Positions 5,881-10,086 of a stretch of 10,086 nt of DNA are shown here, piece by piece. The stretch spans positions 1 through 10,086 of the forward strand of contig JACQFG010000033.1 of assembly GCA_016200155.1 (NCBI GenBank). Direction: 5' to 3'. The translations under genes and the position numbers were made by a program. Position 1 is the first letter of the stretch; each line of letters begins with the position of its first letter. The DNA comes from Planctomycetota bacterium. GTDB lineage: Bacteria; Planctomycetota; Planctomycetia; Gemmatales; Gemmataceae. The notes below the pieces were generated by a model. That model did no database searches and was not told where the DNA came from. It saw only the letters and a list, made by a program, of their open reading frames with translations.

Positions 5881-6765
5881 ATGCGGCCATTTGTTGCGCT
5901 CGTCGTCATTTTCACGTTCGCCGGCGTCGCGCGTTCGCAAGGCGATTCTCACAAGGAAAACGTTCTCTTCAAGGAGCTGATCGACAAAGGCATTGCCGTC
6001 ACCGACAAATCCGCGCTCAAGCTGCCGGCGCCGACGATGGCGGACGGGCTCGACAAGGCGGAGCAGATGAAGGTGATCAAGCAGCTCGCCGGCGACGACT
6101 ATCCGCTTGACGAGCTGATGCGGGCGTCGATCTTCGCGCCGCATATTTTCAAGTTCCGCAATCTCGACGCTGACGCCGCCGATGCGCGGGGACGGGGGGT
6201 GGACCTCTGGTTCATCGCGCATGGGAATATCGATCTGCTGCGGTCGAAGAACCTGCAAGGCCAGTTTGGCGGCGGGGCCAACAAGATCACGGAACTCAAG
6301 GCGGCGGACCTTGCCAAGCGCAAGATCAAGGTGAAGGACGATGACAAGCTGGAAGAGACCCACGCTCACGTGGTCGGTTCGATCCTCGATCGCGTGCAGG
6401 TCGCCTCGACCAACCATGCGATGATCACGCGCACCAAGGACTCGGTGCTGCTGGCGAGCCGGCTCGACACGCGCTTCGCCAAGGACGCCGACTTTCCCAA
6501 CCAATGGCGTTCGATCACGCTACAAGCGAACGGCATACAAGAGTTCGGCGCCGCCAAACTGTACGAAGGGGCCGGCATGTACATGAAGGTGACACGCCTG
6601 CACGAGCCGGCGGGGGCTGTCTTCGTGGAGTTTCATCAGGTCTTTCTGGAGCCCAAGGCATGGTTCGGCGATGCGCCGAACATGCTCAAATCCAAGCTGC
6701 CCGTCGTCGTGCAGGCGGAAGTGCGCAGCTTTCGCAAGGATTTTCAGAAGCTGAAAGCGAAGTGA
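5881..6765 (+). CDS. Secreted protein of unknown function
   Basis: A 294-residue exported protein that I do not recognise. Residues 1-19 form a signal peptide with a hydrophobic core (FVALVVIFTFAGVA) and a likely cleavage after ARS or ARSQ. The mature part is Lys/Asp-rich, mixed alpha/beta and shows no metal, heme or catalytic motif that I can name. Its most distinctive segments are RGVDLWFIAHGNIDLL (106-120), LLASRLDTRF (190-199) and a strand-rich C-terminal third ending AWFGDAPNML. There are no cysteines, and no transmembrane segments beyond the signal. The ATG at 5881 is chosen because AGGAGG lies 8 nt upstream and the signal peptide starts there; the in-frame ATG at 5860 would sit before that ribosome site. 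It has its own consensus-like promoter and ends 9 bp before a long hairpin, so it is probably a single-gene unit. It may be one of the exported families common in planctomycetes. Confidence 0.75.
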   Translation: MRPFVALVVIFTFAGVARSQGDSHKENVLFKELIDKGIAVTDKSALKLPAPTMADGLDKAEQMKVIKQLAGDDYPLDELMRASIFAPHIFKFRNLDADAADARGRGVDLWFIAHGNIDLLRSKNLQGQFGGGANKITELKAADLAKRKIKVKDDDKLEETHAHVVGSILDRVQVASTNHAMITRTKDSVLLASRLDTRFAKDADFPNQWRSITLQANGIQEFGAAKLYEGAGMYMKVTRLHEPAGAVFVEFHQVFLEPKAWFGDAPNMLKSKLPVVVQAEVRSFRKDFQKLKAK

Positions 6766-6774
6766 TATTTCGAT

Positions 6775-6833
6775 ACGAGCACGCAGCGCAAGCAAGTGCC
6801 GCACATGCCCACTTGCTTGCGCTGCGTGCTCGT
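6775..6833. terminator. 24-bp perfect hairpin between convergent genes
   Basis: Arms 6775-6798 and 6810-6833 are perfect reverse complements over 24 bp with an 11-nt loop. The element fills the 76-bp gap between the stop codons of two converging genes (6765 and 6842), where it could stop transcription from both sides. No U-run follows on either strand. Its arm is related to that of the hairpin at 5756 (14 of 19 positions), sharing GAGC and AGCGYAAGC. Confidence 0.7.
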
Positions 6834-6841
6834 GCAATGTA

Positions 6842-7534
6842 TCATCGCTCGCGCACCGTCATGCGTTCGTCCGACACGACATGTCCATCCTTCAAGTGAA
6901 TCTGCCGACTGCAATAATCCGCGAGTCCCTCCCAGTGCGTCACGACGACCAGCGTGATCCCGCGGTGTTTGTTCAGTTGCGCGAACAGTTCGAGGATCTC
7001 GGTGGCGTTCTTCGAGTCGAGATTCCCGGTCGGCTCGTCGGCGAGGATCAGGCTCGGACCGTTGGCGAGGGCGCGGGCGATGGCCACGCGCTGGCGTTCG
7101 CCGACCGACAGCTTGCTCGGCAGATGATCGACACGATGGCTCAACCCGACGGCCGTCAGCAGCTCCCGCGCTTTGTGCGCCCGCGCCCGTGCGCTCAGCG
7201 TGCCTTCAAACATCGGCACCTGCACGTTCTCCAGGGCCGAGAGGGTCGGCAACAACAGGAACGATTGAAACACGAAACCCAGATGATGCGAGCGGAAATG
7301 ATCGAGGTCGCGCAGCTTCGACAGGGGAGTCCCCTCGAAATACACCTGCCCATCGCTGGGGGGCTCCAGACCGCCCAGGATGTTGAGCAGCGTCGATTTC
7401 CCGCAGCCGCTGGGGCCCATGATCGCGACGAATTCGCCGCGCTGGATTTCCAGGTTGACATCAGCGAGAGCATGAACATCGCCGTCCGCGTAGGTTTTGG
7501 CAAGATGTTCGGTGCGCAGGAGCGGAACAGTCAC
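6842..7534 (-). CDS. ABC transporter ATP-binding protein, LolD/MacB-type
   Basis: A 230-residue nucleotide-binding subunit, full length for its class, that would power a membrane permease on the cytoplasmic face. Visible motifs in order: aromatic A-loop (Y15), Walker A GPSGCGKST (40-48), Q-loop Q90, signature LSVGE (142-146), Walker B LILADE (162-167) followed by PTGNLDS, and the switch histidine H200. The EPTGNLDS and VGERQRVAIARAL stretches are typical of the LolD/MacB/FtsE group, which handles lipoproteins, macrolides or cell-division complexes; the exact substrate cannot be told. The signature is LSVGE rather than LSGGQ, a common variant in this group. The start is GTG at 7534, with AAGGA 5 nt upstream. 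No permease gene is next to it: upstream is a divergent gene and downstream a convergent one, so its partner must be encoded elsewhere. Confidence 0.9.
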   Translation of the reverse strand: MTVPLLRTEHLAKTYADGDVHALADVNLEIQRGEFVAIMGPSGCGKSTLLNILGGLEPPSDGQVYFEGTPLSKLRDLDHFRSHHLGFVFQSFLLLPTLSALENVQVPMFEGTLSARARAHKARELLTAVGLSHRVDHLPSKLSVGERQRVAIARALANGPSLILADEPTGNLDSKNATEILELFAQLNKHRGITLVVVTHWEGLADYCSRQIHLKDGHVVSDERMTVRER

Positions 7535-7694
7535 GCGTTTCCTTTCGTAAGATCTCCCGCCCTTCGTGGCGGGTTGGCTTTCCGATCTTTCCTATCTTGA
7601 GAAATGAACGGAAACAATCAAGACGTCCGGTATTTCCTGATCCTGCCGGGGCGCTAAAACCGATACAACCCGAAGAATCTTCCGGAGTTTACTG
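7535..7694. promoter_or_regulatory. Divergent intergenic region with small hairpin
   Basis: This 160-bp gap must carry promoters for the leftward ABC gene and the rightward SppA-like gene. CCCGCC (7556-7561) and GGCGGG (7568-7573) form a 6-bp stem with a 6-nt loop in the 5' leader of the ABC gene. Around 7590-7630 the sequence is AT-richer. I cannot name a convincing -35/-10 pair on either strand. Confidence 0.3.
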
Positions 7695-8732
7695 TTGCGT
7701 TGGCTACCCTTTTTACTGCTGGTCAGCTGTCTCGGTTGCCGCCCCATGCGCGTCAACACGCACAGCGAGATTGCGCTGACGACGCCGATCACCGGCGGCG
7801 TGACGGCGGGCGTCGCTCCTGCCATGCCGCTGTCCGCGGTCGTGCCGATGGGCGTGGACGGCGCCGACGCGCGCCAGCCGGGGCCGAAGATCGCCCTCAT
7901 CGATGTCGACGGCTTGCTCGTCAACCAGGCGCTGAGCGGCCCAATCTTCTCCGGCGAAAATCCCGTCGCGGTCTTTCAGGAGAAGCTCGACGTTACCCGC
8001 GCCGACAAGGATGTCGCAGCCCTCGTCGTGCGCATCAACAGTCCCGGCGGCGGCGTCACCGGGTGCGATGTGATGCGCCATCTTCTCGAAAACTACCGCA
8101 AGTCCACCGGGCGTCCGATTATCGTCTGCCTCGTCGATGTGGGCGCCGGCGGAGCGTATTACGTCGCCACCGCCGGCGATGCCATCGTCGCCCATCCGAC
8201 CACGCTCACCGGAGGCATCGGCGTCATCTGGAACAGCTACAACCTGCGCGACCTCATGGCCCAGTTCAACATCATGCCACAGACGATCAAGGCCGGCGCC
8301 AACATCGATATGGGCAGCGTCAATCAGGCGATCCCCCCGGAAACGCGCAAGATGCTGCAGCAAATGGCGGACGAATATCACGTGCGCTTCAAGCAGGTCG
8401 TCCAGGCCTCGAGGCCCAAGCTGGACGCGAAGGACGAGACCAATTTCGATGGCCGCATCTTCACCGCCAGCCAGGCGCAGGAGCGCGGGTTGATCGACGG
8501 CATCGGCTACCTCGACGACGCCGTCGCGCTGGCGAAGCAACGCGCCCAGCAACCGCAAGCCCGCGTGATCATGTACGGCAGAGCGACGAACCCGGCATTC
8601 TCGACGTATGCGGACCGGAGCAACGCGATGCCGACGCAGGCGCCGCTGCCGCTGCGCATGCCGGGGATGGAACGCAGCCGGCTGCCGACGTTCTTGTATC
8701 TATGGCAGCCCGAGCCGACGCTGGATCGATAA
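7695..8732 (+). CDS. SppA-like S49-family lipoprotein, probably catalytically inactive
   Basis: A 345-residue protein of the S49 signal-peptide-peptidase fold, which in active members degrades signal peptides in the membrane. Residues 1-15 are a short hydrophobic leader with two possible lipidation cysteines (C12 after LVS, C15 after CLG), suggesting a lipoprotein. The S49 core runs from about 65 to 285: KIALIDVDG, oxyanion-loop INSPGGG (114-120), the segment around the nucleophile (150-156), LTGGIGVI (171-178) and TIKAG (197-201), then RIFTASQAQERGLIDGIG. In an ungapped comparison with B. subtilis SppA (recalled from memory) the catalytic Ser147 falls on Gly152 and Lys199 on Ile204, so both catalytic residues are missing. 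The start is TTG at 7695 with GGAG 7 nt upstream; no ATG or GTG fits the leader. The last 50 residues are Pro/Met-rich. Family assignment is firm; loss of activity is inferred. Confidence 0.85.
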   Translation: MRWLPFLLLVSCLGCRPMRVNTHSEIALTTPITGGVTAGVAPAMPLSAVVPMGVDGADARQPGPKIALIDVDGLLVNQALSGPIFSGENPVAVFQEKLDVTRADKDVAALVVRINSPGGGVTGCDVMRHLLENYRKSTGRPIIVCLVDVGAGGAYYVATAGDAIVAHPTTLTGGIGVIWNSYNLRDLMAQFNIMPQTIKAGANIDMGSVNQAIPPETRKMLQQMADEYHVRFKQVVQASRPKLDAKDETNFDGRIFTASQAQERGLIDGIGYLDDAVALAKQRAQQPQARVIMYGRATNPAFSTYADRSNAMPTQAPLPLRMPGMERSRLPTFLYLWQPEPTLDR

Positions 8733-8781
8733 GGCATCCGGCAAACCCTGACAGCACATCTCCCTTGCTCATCTTCGCATT

Positions 8782-8795
8782 ATTAGTAAACTAAT
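8782..8795. promoter_or_regulatory. Perfect 14-bp AT-rich palindrome, candidate operator
   Basis: ATTAGT-AA-ACTAAT is a dyad with a 2-bp centre, in the 197-bp gap between the SppA-like gene and the methyltransferase start. It is strikingly AT-rich in GC-rich surroundings and lies about 135 bp before the methyltransferase start. It looks like a binding site for a dimeric (winged-helix type) regulator. The rest of this gap, including a T7 run at 8829-8835, shows no other clear signal. Confidence 0.4.
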
Positions 8796-8929
8796 GGAAA
8801 GCGTTCATTCGCACGCCAGCCGACGACATTTTTTTGGCGTGTGTCGCGCCGAACACTTTTCGTCCCGTTCGCGTCGTGCGTGTGTCCGTTTCCGAGGGAT
8901 CGGCACGGACGGCAATCTGCCCAGATGAG

Positions 8930-9652
8930 ATGATGATGCTTTTTACGAGACTTGCGCAGCGGGACAAGCAACCGGAAATCCAGGATCAACCCGGGGTGCC
9001 GAGCACCCATCACGAGGACGCCCTGCGCGGCCTGGCGCGCATCAACTGGGTCAGCAACAGCGACGGCATCCTGTGGCGGCCGATCCGCAAGCTTGCCGAG
9101 GAAATGCGCGGCCAACCGTTGCGCGTGCTGGACATTGCGACGGGCGGCGGCGACGTGCCGATGCGGCTGCACCGTCGAGCGCATCGTGCCGGCCTGCCCC
9201 TATTATTCGCCGGCGCCGACGTCAGTCCGACTGCGATCGGCTATGCACGCCAGCAAGCACAGCGCGGCGAGATCGCCGTCGACTTCTTCGAACTCGACGC
9301 CGTCCGCATGCCGCTGCCTGCCGATTACGATGTCATCACCTGTTCGCTGTTCCTGCACCACCTGGAAACCGCACAGGCTGTCGACCTTTTGCAGCGCATG
9401 AAAAATGCGAGTCGGCGCATGGTGCTGGTCAACGATCTTCATCGCTCCACCTTGGGATTGATCCTTGCATATCTGGGCGGGCGCCTGCTGAGTCGATCCT
9501 ACATCGTCCATTCGGACGCACCGCAATCGGTTCGGGCCGCCTTCACGGTCGGCGAGGTTCGCGAACTGGCCGAACAGGCAGGGATGCCTGAGGCGTCGAT
9601 TTCCCGGCGTTGGCCGTTTCGTTTTCTGCTGGAGTGGAGGCGGCCGGCATGA
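8930..9652 (+). CDS. Class I SAM-dependent methyltransferase
   Basis: A 240-residue soluble methyltransferase. Motif I is LDIATGGGD (67-75), the acidic motif II is GADVSP with D97 to hold the ribose of S-adenosylmethionine, and motif IV is around CSLFLHHL (138-145). The N-terminal PEIQDQPG and ALRGLARIN segments are typical of a methyltransferase subfamily found beside FAD-dependent oxidoreductases and, often, type III polyketide synthases. The stop codon overlaps the next start as ATGA (9649-9652), so the two are translationally coupled and probably act on the same molecule. The start is uncertain: three ATGs in a row (8930, 8933, 8936) follow a poor ribosome site; a TTG at 8834 would add 32 residues that look unlike the family. 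The acceptor (small molecule, lipid or quinone) cannot be told from sequence. Confidence 0.82.
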   Translation: MMMLFTRLAQRDKQPEIQDQPGVPSTHHEDALRGLARINWVSNSDGILWRPIRKLAEEMRGQPLRVLDIATGGGDVPMRLHRRAHRAGLPLLFAGADVSPTAIGYARQQAQRGEIAVDFFELDAVRMPLPADYDVITCSLFLHHLETAQAVDLLQRMKNASRRMVLVNDLHRSTLGLILAYLGGRLLSRSYIVHSDAPQSVRAAFTVGEVRELAEQAGMPEASISRRWPFRFLLEWRRPA

Positions 9653-10086
9653 ACTGCGATGCGCTTGTCATCGGCGGAGGTCCGGCCGGCTCGTCGGCGG
9701 CGCTGCTGCTGGCCCGCGCCGGCTGGTCGGTCGTGCTCGTGGAACGCAAGGCGTTTCCGCGCCGCAAGGTGTGCGGGGAGTACCTGTCCGCGACCAACCT
9801 GCCATTCTTTGATGAACTGGGAATCGGTGACCGCTTTCGCGCGCTCGCCGGGCCGCCGGTGACGACGGTTGGCCTGTTCGCCGGCAGGACGATTGCGCAC
9901 GCGCCGTTGCCGACATCCCGGCGCGGCGAGTTCGGCCGCGCGCTGGCGCGCGAACACCTCGATGGCTGGCTGACGGAACAGGCTCGCAGCGAAGGCGCCG
10001 ATGTGCGGCACGGATGGACGCTGGACGACCTAAGTGCCGATGGCGATCGATTCGTCTGCCCGGTGCGGACCGTCGACGGGCCCGCA
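9649..10086 (+). CDS. FAD-dependent oxidoreductase, geranylgeranyl-reductase type (N-terminal part)
   Basis: An open frame from ATG 9649 runs to the right edge without a stop, giving 146 residues of a longer protein (relatives are about 370-420 aa). The N-terminal Rossmann fold is clear: ALVIGGGPAGSSAALLLARA (5-24) binds the FAD pyrophosphate, and VVLVER (28-33) ends in the Glu that holds the ribose. The segment FPRRKVCGEYLS (36-47) is the hallmark of the geranylgeranyl reductase/FAD-monooxygenase group, which includes enzymes saturating isoprenoid chains and hydroxylases of aromatic polyketides. R91 to R101 (RRGEFGRALAR) is the family's second conserved arginine segment. GGAGG (9636-9640) lies 8 nt before the start, and the ATGA overlap couples it to the methyltransferase. 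The substrate is unknown. Confidence 0.85.
   Translation, partial: MNCDALVIGGGPAGSSAALLLARAGWSVVLVERKAFPRRKVCGEYLSATNLPFFDELGIGDRFRALAGPPVTTVGLFAGRTIAHAPLPTSRRGEFGRALAREHLDGWLTEQARSEGADVRHGWTLDDLSADGDRFVCPVRTVDGPA

Noticed and set aside
8834..8929. Longer methyltransferase start at TTG 8834
   Set aside because: The added 32 residues come from intergenic-looking sequence after a T-run and lie before the family's usual N-terminus; there is no good ribosome site.
1..10086. tRNA, rRNA, insertion sequences, transposase or phage genes
   Set aside because: I looked on both strands and saw no transposase-like frames, no tRNA-like cloverleaf and no rRNA segments.

Overview
The window is GC-rich with Gram-negative style export signals. 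Its gene content points to a bacterium of the Planctomycetota: a formylmethanofuran-dehydrogenase-D-like protein (tetrahydromethanopterin C1 chemistry), a secreted SMP-30/gluconolactonase-type propeller, several secreted proteins of unknown function, an S49 (SppA-like) lipoprotein, and many hairpin repeats between genes. This placement is an inference from gene content; no rRNA or marker gene is present.

Layout, left to right. Minus strand: the N-terminal 80 residues of an FwdD-like protein (1-242), then a secreted beta-propeller (334-1362). Plus strand, divergent from the propeller gene: a secreted two-repeat protein (1498-2304). A 389-bp gap follows with a repeat triplet, two NtrC-like dyads and a sigma-54-like promoter. 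These face a 1019-residue assimilatory nitrite reductase (2694-5753) in which NirB is fused to a Rieske (NirD) module. After a long hairpin and a good sigma-70-type promoter comes a secreted protein of unknown function (5881-6765). It converges, across another long hairpin, on a minus-strand LolD/MacB-type ABC ATPase (6842-7534). Divergent from that is a plus-strand SppA-like lipoprotein that appears to lack both catalytic residues (7695-8732). The right edge holds a translationally coupled pair: a SAM methyltransferase (8930-9652) and a geranylgeranyl-reductase-type FAD oxidoreductase (9649 to the edge).

The genes do not form one pathway. They look like a string of short transcription units separated by strong hairpins. 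The regulatory idea best supported by sequence is nitrogen control of the nitrite reductase. The right-edge pair is the start or middle of a biosynthetic operon, possibly lipid or polyketide quinone/resorcinol-like.

The most notable points are: the nitrite reductase gene, which carries two palindromic in-frame insertions, one of them forming the NirB-NirD linker, and has lost one BFD-cluster cysteine; the probable SppA pseudoenzyme; and a family of long perfect gene-end hairpins whose two arms co-vary.
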